Positions 47,085 through 58,797 of a DNA stretch of 64,000 nt are shown here, piece after piece (the stretch's first letter is position 1; each line of letters begins with the position of its first letter). The stretch is from Lonicera japonica. Its lineage: Eukaryota > Streptophyta > Magnoliopsida > Dipsacales > Caprifoliaceae. The DNA lies in assembly GCA_021464415.1 (NCBI GenBank), contig CM038468.1:34336969-34400968 (forward strand). The letters run 5' to 3'. The notes beneath the pieces were generated by a model. That model saw only the letters and a program-made list of their open reading frames with translations. It was not told the origin of the DNA and did not search any database. A program made the translations under genes and the position numbers.

Positions 47085-47832
47085 CCTAACATTTGATCTT
47101 TGAAAATCCAAACATCGAAAACCCTCAAATACGATATCTACATTTCTTTCGTGTAGCACAAGGTATTAAACATGTCTCCATAGTGCTAGTGCATGTGGAC
47201 AATATTAAAGAGAATAAACTCGAAACTCAATGTCAGGATAACAAAAAAAGTGTCCCAAATTTTTTTCTTCTAGAAAACGCTACTAAGGCTTTAGTTTTGA
47301 AGCAAATCACACGAAAATGATTTAATTTATAATATACGTGCCAATTTCTATGATAATCTTTTTAATATAAAGAATGAGTGACAATTAGTACACATTTATC
47401 ATCTTTTTTAACAAAATGGACATCATCAATACATACCTATATATTTTACAGCATAATAGCTTCTTGTATTTCATCTTTCTATATCAAACTTTGAATTTTT
47501 ACATAAAGAATACAACATCAAATTAACATATGGGAGCATATGGGTGAAAATATTTTTAAAGGGACATATCTGATAGATAATTTATTTAAATGTATCTACT
47601 TAACGGACAAGCAGTTTTGATATTTATAATTTAGTTATTGTAATGTCACTGATACTAACTAAATTCTTTTGCAAATAAATGAAGGGTTTTATAATCATAA
47701 ACGTACAAATGAAAGGAACAAAGTTAAAAACATGCAATAAAAATCGTATAGATTCTCGTTTAATATTCAGTTAATATTTTCCATATATAATATTAAAACT
47801 TACTAATTACAGCATCTTGTAACTGTATTTAA
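47085..47832 (+). repeat. Copy of the foldback arm and inverted partner of 25.54-26.25 kb
   Basis: 47093-47330 resembles the right arm of the foldback (CCTCAAATACGATATCTACA, AAGGCTTTAGTTTTGAAGC) and 47340-47830 is the inverted partner of 25540-26200. Unlike the foldback locus, no internal hairpin is present here. Open frames in it are short and probably not translated. Confidence 0.7.
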
Positions 47833-47905
47833 GTGAAGGAACTACTAAACAATGAAGAAAAACTATACAATTACAAAGCCCATCTACTCACCTCATTTGG
47901 AAAGG
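47833..47905 (+). pseudogene. Exon-like fragment of unknown gene (related to 25.44-25.54 kb complement)
   Basis: Reads VKELLNNEEKLYNYKAHLLT, followed by SFGK. The complement of 25.54-25.44 kb gives a closely similar reading preceded by the acceptor GTATTTAG and followed by AAG|GTATTA, whereas this copy has TATTTAAG and AAGGCTATT. Both splice sites are therefore altered here. The conservation of the reading between two copies with changed surroundings suggests a former exon. Unrecognised function. Confidence 0.35.
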
Positions 47906-48202
47906 CTATTACCAAGTCAGACGCAAGATACTTGAGTTTGATACAAAACTCTATCTGTATTAAGGTAAACAACAAAAGAAAAAGCAAATTTTGTCTCCAA
48001 AATATGGCTATGAAACGAGAACATGAGTTTTCTCACCTTAAGGCTCTATCAAGTAGATCTTTAGAGAAAATTATCAATATTTGTTATTCTTTTCTATACA
48101 TCCAATTACCATTGTAGACTAAATTAGGAGCACAACATTTAGTATCTAAGGTCATTTCTCCCTTGTTTTGCTCACTTAAACACTTTTTACTCTTGAATCA
48201 CA

Positions 48203-48748
48203 ATGGCAAAAAATATCCATTTAAAAATGCCGAAGAACTATCAAGAAAAAAATGATACTCGAATCAATGAGCTGGTAGAGCATGTAAAATCTATAGAAAA
48301 TCACTTTTGCAAATTCATTTGATTTCAATAACAAAGTTGTATTATTTTTCAGCTTTTGGATAGCAAAGACGTTCTCAATATAAATGAACAAGTTGAATTG
48401 ATTAACCCGGATAATAATCTAAGTAAAATTATATTTTCCACACTGTCAATAATACATGGCCCCATTAAATTCATGGTGCGAAATATGGAAGGTATGGAAA
48501 ACTTGTTTCAAAAATTACAAAACAAAGAGATTTCATGGGTGCTTAATCCATTTACTAATCTTTTAGATCTATTTCATGGCAATGATTATAAAAATTTAAA
48601 CGAGATAAATAATTTAAGTACCTAAATAATTTAACATCAGAATATTCAATAACTAATAATAAATTTGTAAAAAATGCAGGATATCATCGAGGACACAATC
48701 AACAAGGCTAAGAAAGCACACATTCGCTTTAGTGGATTCTTCGTCAAG
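48203..48748 (+). pseudogene. Three-exon relative of the array gene, splice donor lost
   Basis: Putative exons 48203-48283 (27 codons from ATG, starting MAKNIHLKMPKNYQ), 48353-48604 (84 codons, with LLDSKDVLNINEQVELINP and ENLFQKLQNKEISW) and 48680-48748 (23 codons, DIIEDTINKAKKAHIRFSGF). All boundaries are phase 0 with GT-AG sites except the end of exon 2, where the GT donor seen in array unit 1 is AT here. It is in opposite orientation to the array at 43.7-47.1 kb and has about 75 bases in exon 1/intron 1 that the array units lack. Downstream exons were not found because a minisatellite follows. I do not recognise the protein. The lost donor suggests a pseudogene or an altered transcript. 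Confidence 0.45.
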
Positions 48749-48819
48749 GTATTTCAAAAATAGAAGGAAGGAGAGGACAGAAGGAAGAGAAGGGAGTTAT
48801 TCAAGTTGGATCTAAAACA

Positions 48820-49625
48820 CACCAGTGGGCGTAACATTTGGATGAATAAGGAATTATTCGGGTTAAATCTAAGAGACACCGGGCATAACATTGGGATGAA
48901 TGAGGAACTGATTGAATCTAAAAGACACTGGCAAGCATAACATTAAGATGAATGAGGAACAAACGTCATTTGGATGAAAGAGGAATTGTTCGGTTTGAAT
49001 CTAAGACACACGGGTAGGCAAAACATTGAGGTAAATGGAAAATTGGTTGAATCTAAAAAACACTAGTAGGCGTAACATTGGGATGAATGGGGAACAAATG
49101 ACAAAAAAAATCTAAAAGAAACTGGTAGGCATAACATTGGGATGAATGATTAACAAACGTCAAAAATGATATCAATATTAGAATATTAATACAACAACGT
49201 CGAAAATGATATCGAAGATTATGATACTACTACTCCTCTCCCTCTAAAAGACACCGATAGGTGTAATATTGGGATGAATGAGGAACAAACGTAAAAAAAA
49301 ATAAAAATTAAAAGACACCGGTAGGCGTAACTTTGGGATGAATGAGAAACAAAAGTCAAAAATGATATCGGAGATTGGGATACTATAGTTTGTCAAAAAA
49401 ATCTAAAAGACACCAGTAGGTGTAACATTGGAATGAATTAGGAACAAAAGTAAAAAATGATATCGGAGATTGGGATACTACAGTTTATCAAAAAAATCTA
49501 AAAGACACAGGTAGGCGTAACATTGGGATGAATGAGGAACAAAAGTCAAAAATGATATCGGAGATTGGGATACTACTACTCTAAAAAATACCGGTACGCA
49601 TAACATTAGGATGAATGATGAACAT
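48820..49625. repeat. Degenerate minisatellite, about 11 copies of a 50-110 bp unit
   Basis: Core words AATCTAAAAGACACCGGTAG, GCGTAACATTGGGATGAATG and AGGAACAAA recur roughly every 50-60 bp. From 49330 on, a longer unit appears with AAAAATGATATCGGAGATTG between cores (period about 110 bp). No frame is open across it. Confidence 0.85.
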
Positions 49626-51487
49626 GTGAGGATCAAGCGCTTACCATTGCGCCAAAAGCTATAGCTGTTAGCGAAGGCGCAACTTTATTTCCTTATATGC
49701 AAGGCCCATTAGAGCGCCATAGCATTTGATAACCTGCACACCGGATATACCCTCCGGATTCACCACGGAGAGGAGCGTAATTGTGAGTTTACCTCCAACA
49801 ATCCCCCCCCCCACAATGGCGCGCCCCAGGTATCGAACCCGTGACCTCCTCTGATACCAATTGTAGGTCGGAAAATACCCTAGAGGGGGGATGGATAGGA
49901 TTTTAAAAAACTTAATGCGGAATTAAAACGTTTTTAAAATATTTAAGCAAAGCAACTTAGTTAAATAAGTTTATCAAGGAAAACAATCAATTAAATAATC
50001 AATCACAAGAATAAGCATTAATATAAGCAACTTTAATCAATTAATATAACAAATAAATAAAAAGATTGAGTAAGAAATATTGAACCAATTTGAAGTCGAA
50101 GATTTTTTGTCCACACGGTTCGGCTTGTTCCCCCTACTCCGCGCTCGGTTAGTTCCCCGAGAATTTTCACTATAACCGATCTCCTTCCGGGTGAAGATCA
50201 AACATCTACAAGTGTATTCTTCTCACACACTTTTACAAGTATTGAAAACACCTTCAATACTTTCACAAGAAATCCCTCTTGCTAATTTATGAGATACACC
50301 TCTCACAAATATGATTTGAATAAATTTTGGTGGCTAACACCAATGTACAGTATCTCTCTTGTGTATAACAAAATACAAATGAAGCTCACACTAAGAGATA
50401 TCAAAATTGATCAAAGTATATAGCTCAAAAATGAATAATATAATCAATAAAATGAATTGAATACTTGAATAACTTTGTATATATGTAAAATAAGTTTGTA
50501 GAATGATTCAAGTGTGTTAAAACATGTTTAGGACCTCATATTTATAGCTTGCAAAACCATATGGCCGTTGGGGATGATTAAGAAAAGTTTTGGCTCAAAG
50601 GTACTCATTTTCAAACTTTCCAACAGTTAGTTTTGACAAAAAAATTCAAAATTGTTTTGTTAATTTCTCCCAATTAGACCGTTGGATCATGCTCAAATTT
50701 TAGTCAAAATTGCCAGGAGATGTTTTTTAACTACTGTAAAATTTTTAAAATGATTAGAGTTCAGGAAAGCCTCCATCTTACCGTTAGATCAAAACTGGAC
50801 AAAAATTGAGCAAATTTTAAATGTAAAATAAAAATATTTTTGCAATTTAACAATTTAGTTTCAAATAAAATTCTAATGATTTTTGAACCTCAAAGATATT
50901 TTTCTAAGATACCTATTTTTATTAGAGCTTAAAATATGATCATTTAAAATTAATATGAATTTATTTTGAAACTCGATTTTTGTAAAATGATGTTTTTCAA
51001 ATAAATTCAATTTCAAGCTAGTTTGAATCAATCTTTAAAAGATGTAAGAATATGTTAGAGCTATAGGGATTTGATCAATAAAGTATCTTTACATAAAATC
51101 TAAGCACTCACTCCATTTAATGATAATTCGAGTCTTCGTGATGCTTGATTTTCTTGTGCGTATCTTTACTTATTTGATGTTCTTGATTCTTTCTTGGTTT
51201 TGATAACTTGTAGAACATGTGGAGATCATTCTTGTGTATATCTTCACTTGTTTGATGATCTAGATCTTTTCTTGCCTTTGTATAGCACATGTATATCACT
51301 TGAGTTCATTTCTTGTAAGTAGAGGCGTTTGTAAAGCTTGTGTGAGATATGCTTTGGTTTGAAGTTACACTTGGTCGGAAGATATATCGGTTAAAATGGC
51401 TATCATCATTGGAACAACTGAGTTAAATAACACTTTATTAACTTATTGTAATTATCAAAATAAGATTAATTGACTTTAAGGTCAACA
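49626..51487 (-). mobile_element. LTR retrotransposon fragment: LTR (51487-49862) plus leader with tRNA-iMet primer site
   Basis: The LTR starts TGTTGACCTTAAAG (from 51487 on the minus strand) and ends CCTACA at 49862. One base further on comes TTGGTATCAGAG (49860-49849), the classical primer-binding site complementary to the 3' end of initiator tRNA-Met. The LTR is 1626 bp. Only about 240 bp of leader follow, including GGGTTCGATACCTGG (49840-49826). No gag or pol remains. Flanks ATGTG at both ends (49616-49625 region and 51488-51494 region) are suggestive but unproven as a target duplication. Confidence 0.65.
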
Positions 51488-53080
51488 GATGTGTCAAAAA
51501 GAAATGTCAATTGTTCCAGTGGTTAGGCAAGCTTAAAATTGATGATTGATCATATTCTAAGAGGTGTGGAAGTCCAAATCCAAGAATAAGTGCATTTATA
51601 TTTAAGTGCGCGAAAAATCTGATTTTGATCATTTAGGTAACAGTTTGGCATTTTGATTATAACTTTGCGCTCACAACTCATAATTTTTCATGCTATATAT
51701 GGTTGGAAAGAAAACTCAAAGGGCTACAACTTTCGTGTTTTGATGATCTTCAGATTCTAGCATCTTGATGGTGAAAAAAGGCCCTAAACCTACTGCCTGC
51801 GCACAGCCGCGGAAATGAGTAGTTGTATTTCTCTCTTACGGGCCCTCTCCCAAACCATTTATCTCATTATCCATTATGGAAGCCCACATAAATATTCTCC
51901 AGCAACTCATGTTTTTAATCATCCCATCAACCAAACCCATTATCTCCTTTACCTTATCAGGCACCTTCCATTCCTAAAATTAATTTTCTTATTCTCCACT
52001 CTATCTAAATTAATTCCTTTTCTAAACCTTCCATTTTTCTCCCTTTAAACCCTAATCCTTACATCTATAAGTAAAGTCCTTTAGCCCCCATTTTAGACAC
52101 ACAATCACAAGAGAGAAATAAACTTGTGAAGAGATAGAGAGAAATGGAGTTGCGCACAGTACTGCCGGAAAAATCATTCAACCGGAATTCTAAATTTCAA
52201 GGAGAGTTTTATTTATTGCAATTTTCATTATTATTTTGTAAGTTCCTCTTTGATATTGAGATTAATATTTTAATTGAGCAATGAAATTTTATTTAATATC
52301 ATTCTTGTGTTCAATATTTACGATGTAAGGCTAATCTCCTTTCAAGGGGAGAGATGAAACCATAATATTTAATTTAACTTATATTATTGCATATAGTACC
52401 CATGTGTTTAATTTAATAAAAAAATCATGTTGATTGATCTCCAAAAGAGGCAATCTAATTTAGTGTGATTATTGATTTAAGAAACAAACTACACACCATA
52501 GAATTTTCTTGAGTTGATTTTAATCACTAAATTCTCTTCTAAACTTTAATTGTTAATATGGATAGGTGTTGAACCTTTGTGTTTTTCTTAAGTGGCGATT
52601 CATTGAAAGCTTATTTTAATCCATGTTATTATTTTTATGAAAGAAGCAAATTGAATTTTACAAAAGATCTAAAAGATTAAAATTGGTTTTAAAGCTATAT
52701 CTTGAAATTACTACTTTACTTGAATATTAAAATCATGCTATGTACCATAGGTGACTCCTAAGTATTTAAGTAAATTAGAATTTTTATTTTATCTTGGGTA
52801 CTTACATGTAATAATGAAATAGTTAAATTAAAGTAATTGGTGGTGGATTTTTAACCCTCTATATCTCTAAATATTTGATTAATCTCTTTTATGAATTGCT
52901 AATTAATTATTCTTTAATTTTAATAATAAAAAGAAAAGAAAAATACTTTTCAAAATCAAAATAGGTTTTAATTTGGCAATCTTAAGTTTTTTCTATAATT
53001 TTCAATTCATTCCCCCGAGATTTGGATTGACCCCTTATTTTTTCACTTTACTACGCCTAATTAGATTTTTGCAGATAAGG
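51488..53080 (+). mobile_element. Probable plus-strand Ty3/gypsy LTR, boundaries unclear
   Basis: Carries features common in long plant gypsy LTRs: GGGCTACAACTTTCGTGTTT (about 51722), a TATA-like ATCTATAAGTAAAG (about 52063) and, near the end, GATTTGGATTGACCCCTTAT with CTTTACTACGCC (53018-53057), which resembles the end of Athila/Tat LTRs. No coding domains follow. The open frames here (for example 51815-52048) are not convincing genes. Confidence 0.4.
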
Positions 53081-53104
53081 GTTTTTGTTTGCAGTCTTGA
53101 TATG

Positions 53105-53400
53105 ACTAGAAATGCGCAACATGAACTTTGCAGTAAACATGAACACTTTGTACATAAATATGAACTACAATATGAACTTTGCAGTAAAATATGGACTACA
53201 ATATAAACTATGCACAAAAAATATAGACTGCAATATGAACTTTCCAGTAAAACAGAAAAACTTTGCACAGAAATATGAACTTTGCAGTAAAATATGGACT
53301 GCAATATGAACTTTGCAGTAAAACAAAAAAACTTTACACAGAAATATGGACCGCAATATGAAGTTTGGAGTAAATATAAGAATCATCAACAAATGTATGC
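53105..53400. repeat. Minisatellite with ATGAACTTTGCAGTAAAA units
   Basis: Units such as ATGAACTTTGCAGTAAAATA and TGGACTGCAAT and AACTTTGCACAGAAAT alternate at intervals of 30-60 bp, five or more times. Both strands are open in places because of the repeat, giving repetitive short peptides that I do not believe are genes. Confidence 0.85.
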
Positions 53401-55255
53401 CATTTATTATTTATTTACCTAACAAAACAATCTTAAAATTATATTCAATAATCAACAAGCAACAAGATAACTCCATAAATTCATAAATCAAGAAATATGC
53501 AAAAAAAAATTAAGGCTTAAGAAGTTAAGATTTAAAAATTAATTAACTTTGGTGAGTTGGTGACTTGGTGATGTAAGCGTGGTCGTGTGGAAGTGGATGC
53601 GTGATACGACCTAGGGTGATATCGCACGAAACCCATAAACACAACGAATTAGTTGTACAAACCTCGACACAGATACACACAAAAATAGTAGCAAATTAAT
53701 GACTTAGACCGTTTCTATAATCAGATTTTGGTGAAAAACGAAGACGCCACAATCGGGTGAGGAATACCGATTGATAAGTTGAATAAACGCCACAGACAAA
53801 CCGATAAGTTCAAGTAGTTCGTGAAGAATCAAAGAGGATTAAATCACTCAATATTATTATGAATAAAGTATTAGATTATAAAACAATATAATGAATCCCC
53901 TTTAAATAGGTGAAGAAAACTTAGGCAACAAGAAACCAATCCAACAAGGAATCCTCAAAACAAATCATAATCAAACAATAACTAGTCTTTAAAATAAATA
54001 ATAACAATAATAAATAAATAATAAATAAAAACATGTGGGCTTGACTCCACACTCTTGCGCCGCATAGACATGGTTTTCTCACTCAGATTAAGCTTGAATA
54101 AGTGTAATCCAGCCTCCATTTTGTGCTCCACGTTTCTTCCCTCCAATGGGCTTAATTGTGCCTTCTTCTTGAGCCCAAATAGCGTGAATCAATCCATTAA
54201 ACTTTGCATTTAACTTCTTAGTCCGCGACCTTGTAATTGGACCTATTAAAACTTAGATGGCCTTTGAATTGTTTGAATTGTCTTCATTTTTCACAACAGC
54301 CCTGCCTCCATCAAGGCGTGGAAGCTTCAACAAAGCCAGGAGGTGAGGATGGTCAAAGTGTCAGACGAAACTCAAAAGTGGAGGGGGAAGAAATAGAGGA
54401 AGAAAGGAATAAACACAAGAATAAGCAAAGGAAATAAATGAAGAAACAAAGGACGGAGGAGAGAGATCCTGAGAGGTCTCTTTTTATTCCAATTTTAATG
54501 GGTTTCCATTTTATCTCTAAACTTTTCTTTCTTGCAATTGGGACCCTTAAAATTTTTTTCCCATTTTTTTTAGTGGGGGCGGCCACCTTCACCTGTCTTA
54601 CTGTAGCTCCGCCCCTGGATCTTACCCCTCTCTATTCCTGATTTCTAAGGAGGTAGGAACCCAAGTCTGGTGGATGAACCATGACTGCATGATCTAGATA
54701 TAAATCTAAAACGAAAGTATATTTTTGTAGGTTAGATGAAGTTGAATCAACAAAATATGTGAAAAAGAAGAAATTTTGGAAAATAAAGTGGTAAGAATTA
54801 AAATATTTGTAAAATCTAATAAAAAAATAAATCTATGCAAAGAATTAGGAAAGAAAAAGGAAACCGAGATGAGGATGATGAAGAAGAAGAATAACAAGGA
54901 AGAGGAGGAAGGCCTGGGTTATTTTTTTTTTTTTTTTTTGATAATTTACTTTTTTTATTTTATTTAGTTCATCTTCTTCTTTTTTCATCTTTCTTTATCT
55001 TCATGGAGTGTTTTGGGATAATAAAGACTAAAACATGTAGTTCCTGCTATCAAGAGAAGATAGTAGTGATAGAGATTGAAAAAGAGAGATAGAAAGATCT
55101 AGGGTTGTTGGATACACCTAGAGCTGTACTTTCTTATTACTTTTACTTTTTCTCGCGATGGAATGGAAGGTGGGGAGTTTATGAAAAACTCATCCTCGAT
55201 GCCTACTTGATCAAAATCAACATCTAAGAGTCCGATAAGATTTATCTCTTGAATT
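53401..55255. other. Retroelement-like non-coding region, no gene
   Basis: 53540-54360 looks LTR-like (AT-rich, stop-rich, several short inverted motifs) but no paired ends were identified. The part 54350-54960 is purine-rich. Only short chance ORFs (for example 54438-54641) are present. A poly(T) run of 17 lies near 54922. Domains that should follow the protease of the next element (RT, RNase H, integrase) are absent here, so that element is truncated at about 55.2 kb. Confidence 0.4.
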
Positions 55256-55260
55256 TCCTC

Positions 55261-55788
55261 CTATTTGTCACAATAATCTCGATCAGGCTTTTTAGGAATA
55301 TAGAAAATATTGAATTCAAGCTTCATGATTTCAAAAGTCAGCTGTATCATACCATTCCTACAATTGACAAGGGCATTTGTAGTAGCTAAGAATGGACGAC
55401 CCAAAATGATAGGAATTTGAGTAAATATATTAGTCATATGCTGAGTGTCTAAAATAACAAAGTCGACTGGATAAACGAAATTGTCAACCTTAACTAATAT
55501 GTCCTCAATCATTCCTTTAGGAACCTTGATAGAGCAATCAGCTAACTGAATTGTGATCTTGGTTGGCTTTAACTCACATTGACCCAATTGTTGGTACACT
55601 AAAAAAGGAAGTAAATTCACACTTAAACCTAAATCTAGCAAAGCATACTCAATTCTTTGATCACCAATAATACAAGAAATGGTAGGACAACCAGGATCCT
55701 TGTATTTTGCAGGCATGTTATGTTGGATAATGGAACTCACTTGATTGGCTAAAAATGCATTTTTCTGAATTGAAACTCTCATTTTCAC
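55261..55788 (-). pseudogene. Retropepsin-like protease domain of Athila/Tat type
   Basis: Open for 175 codons. The motif YALLDLGLSVNLLPFLVYQQ corresponds to the retropepsin flap/active-site strand, where plant Athila/Tat proteases have DLGAS; here DLGLS replaces it. The later ILGRPFLATTNALVNC is the hydrophobic-hydrophobic-G motif of aspartic proteases. A functional enzyme would process the gag-pol polyprotein as a dimer. The upstream piece 56100-55811 (SITTL.GGKLI) corresponds to the ITLRSGK phrase just before protease in these elements and is separated by a frame break. RT does not follow, so the element is dead. Confidence 0.85.
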
Positions 55789-56173
55789 AGTGCATAAGTC
55801 TTTAAGAAACTTAGCATATAATGGAACTTGATTGATAGCATCTAATAAAAGGGTGTTTATTTTGACTTTCTTGAATGTTTTTCATAATCTCTTGGTTCAT
55901 ATCTTCCTTTTGAGGTTTCTCCAATCTTTGAGGATAAGGAGTATGAATTTGAGATTTTGGCATAGCATTAAACTCAACGTCTTTAGGAAGATCATCACTA
56001 GAATTTGGAATGAAATGACTTTCTTTAGCTTCTGAAGAAGTCACTGGAGTGTCCTTTTGAATGAGTTTTCCACCACAAAGAGTGGTGATAGATCTAGCTT
56101 CTTCTCCATAACTAAAAGATGGAGTGGGATTGTAGTCTATGGAAAGTTACTCAATTTGGGTTTAGCTTCAGAC

Positions 56174-57253
56174 TGATGGAAACTTAGTTCTCTATTACGT
56201 ATAGACTGAACCTTTATGTAGAGAATCGGATTTTACCTTCGAGATCTCTCTGGTTTGATCTCGTCTCAGCACGAATATTGGTGCGACTCAATCGATAGAA
56301 CCTCAAGATTTGTATTAATCCTGTACTGATGGGTTGCGGTATCACCAAGATCACTTTCTACGGCACAAACCCTAAATTCATAAGAACGAGAGAAGAGGCA
56401 AGGCTGGCATATATATAAGGCTACGATAGGGACCCTAAGGAGAAATATGTTTGAATGTGGAAAATTCGATTAAGAATTGGGCACTCCATCTCAAACTTCT
56501 TCGAGCTCCTTGGTTAAGATTTCAAATAACCGTCATTTAAAATTAAATTACTTTATATTTAAATGACTTCTTAATCCGTGCGGAACTTATTTGACATGTC
56601 GGACATAATCCACTTACAGGGTTTGACATGATCAAAACTTATAAGTTTCTCAAAACCTTATCATCAATCCCAATACCGGGACATGAATTTCGTCAATAAT
56701 TAATATTCATCATACATATAATGTCACCATCCAATTCACGCTTGATCCATAAATGAATCTCACTCTTAATGAGTCAAAATAACAAACACTATATGTCTAT
56801 TAATTATTTCAATATTAAGAGCATAAATAATCATAATAACCATGGGATTTTAAATTGTTTTATATAGTCAGTATAAAAACAATTAACCCAAATTGGTCCT
56901 GTTCAATACACACAAAGTGTACTAGCACAACGAGTTAAAACTGTACCGTTTCCTGTAGTCAAGATAAATTACTAAAACTTGTGCTACAATCCTACCGATG
57001 GTTGTCCAATTCCATCTAAGACCGTGAACCAATAAACTTATATTGCCAATGATATAATCCTCTGTGTGTAAGCTATACTTTACACACCAAATCATCTACT
57101 ATATGGAATAAAGGACACGCACATACACAATATTTAAATAAATAATATAATGCAACCATTGCCCATAAAGATTCTCATTAAAATAGAAAAACCGAGTCTA
57201 TATATCAAAACCAATAATAATAAAATCATGGCTTTTAGTATATCACTCTAACA
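56174..57253 (-). mobile_element. Nested solo LTR with 5-bp target duplication
   Basis: Minus-strand ends TGTTAGAGTGATATAC and TTTCCATCA give a TG...CA unit of 1080 bp, flanked by GTTTG (57258-57254) and GTCTG (56173-56169), a 5-bp duplication with one mismatch. The gag and pre-protease readings of the host element meet in frame once the unit and one copy of the duplication are left out. No internal coding remains, as expected after LTR-LTR recombination. Probably Copia, judged only from general look. Confidence 0.75.
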
Positions 57254-58760
57254 CAAACTGCACAGGGAACATTCTCTCTTCTCTAACCTCGTTGTGGGTA
57301 GCGAGTTTATCAATAGAGCTCTTCAGTTGACTCATCACTTGCAACATTTGCGAAAACATGTCATGCATCACCTTCTCTTGACCTTTTGATTGCTGGGGCA
57401 CACTATGTTTAGGATCAGAATAAGGTGGCGATGATGAAGGATTGAATTGCTGATGCTGAAAGTATGGCTGAGATAGAGGAATAGGTGAATGAGGAAATTG
57501 CGATTGGGATACAGAAATGAATTGAGGTGGAGAATGAAACTGAGGATAAGATAATGGTGGGAAATGACATTCGTCATTCTTCAACTCATTGGAAGCATTG
57601 AGTGTCGTGGGAAAACTGCTTATATAATTTACCTCTGCATGGAGTACTTCTTTGAAAGCAAGGATCATATGACACTCTTGGGTATGATGCCCTCGAACTT
57701 TATAAATTCTATAAGATTCCTCCACATGCTTTTGTCTCAAAATTTCAACATATCTCCTTTCAAGTGCTTCGACCTTTCTTGTTAACTGAGAATATTTGTG
57801 CACTAAGATCTTCTTGCTATTCCGATGTGGCAACACTTCTTGGACTTGAACTGGTTGTATCTTCAAAAGATTGATTAACTAATTGAAGGCATCTCTCATT
57901 GCTAGAAATTCTCAGCTAACCAGTCTAAGTATATCTCAGCTTTATCAGGATTCTTGTTGAGAAATTCTCCATTACACATCATCTCAAGAAATTGACGCAT
58001 TTTAGAAGATAGCTATCATAGAAGAAACCTATCAAGCGGCACTTTTCAAAATTATGATGCGGGCAAGAGTTTTAAAGTTCTTTGCATCTTTCCCAACATT
58101 GGTAAAATATTTCTCCTTCCTTCTGAGAGAAAGAGATTAACTGCTTCTTGAAATGATTGGCGAGATGAGAAAGGAAAAACTTTTTAAGAAATTATTGTTG
58201 CATGTCAAGCCATGTTGTAATAGACCTTGGGCGAAGTGAGAGAAGCCATGCCTTAGCTTTATCCTTTAGAGAAAAGAGGAAAAACTTAAGTCTAATTAAC
58301 TCTTCAATACATGATTGACCACTAAAAGTAGAAGCAAACTTCTTCGAATTCTCTAATGTGGAGGTAAGGCTTGTTCATTCTCCAATCAATGGAACACGGG
58401 TAAGAGTTTAATCATTCCATTCTTAAAGTGAAAGGCTCCAGCATTAGGTGAAAAAATAATACATTATGGATTCGCATTCTGTGTTGGCTGTAATAGCTCA
58501 CGAAGACTTCGATTTTGATTGTCCATGACTGAGTTAGAAGCAGGTTGACTTCTTCTCATTCATTCTTGAATCAAACTAGTCATGCTTATGGATTGAGAAG
58601 AACTAGTCACTTCAGGTATGAAGGTAAATAGTAGAGGTGAAACTTGATAGATGGGATGGAAATAGTGGATTACGAATCCAAGATTTCAAACACTAGGCAG
58701 GAACCTAATGTAGATTCCAAGGAAAAGAATGAAAAAGAAAACTTTCCTAAATTAAAAATT
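57243..58760 (-). pseudogene. Gag remnant of the Athila/Tat-type element
   Basis: 57866-57243 is open for 207 codons: a coiled-coil-like part (RKVEALERRYVEIL), a degenerate zinc-knuckle-like YKVRGHHTQECHM, a proline/glutamine-rich part, then IDKLATHNEVREER, which is characteristic of the gag end in these elements. The N-terminal gag (58760-57870) is recognisable only in broken frames. The reading is cut off by the nested solo LTR at 57253. Confidence 0.75.
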
Positions 58761-58797
58761 AACAAACCGTCCTCCTCAGCAACGACGCCAAAAAACT

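Noticed and set aside
49626..49860. Possible tRNA gene from box A/B-like words
   Set aside because: The box B-like and box A-like words are in the wrong order and 200 bp apart, and no cloverleaf can be drawn; part of a retrotransposon leader.
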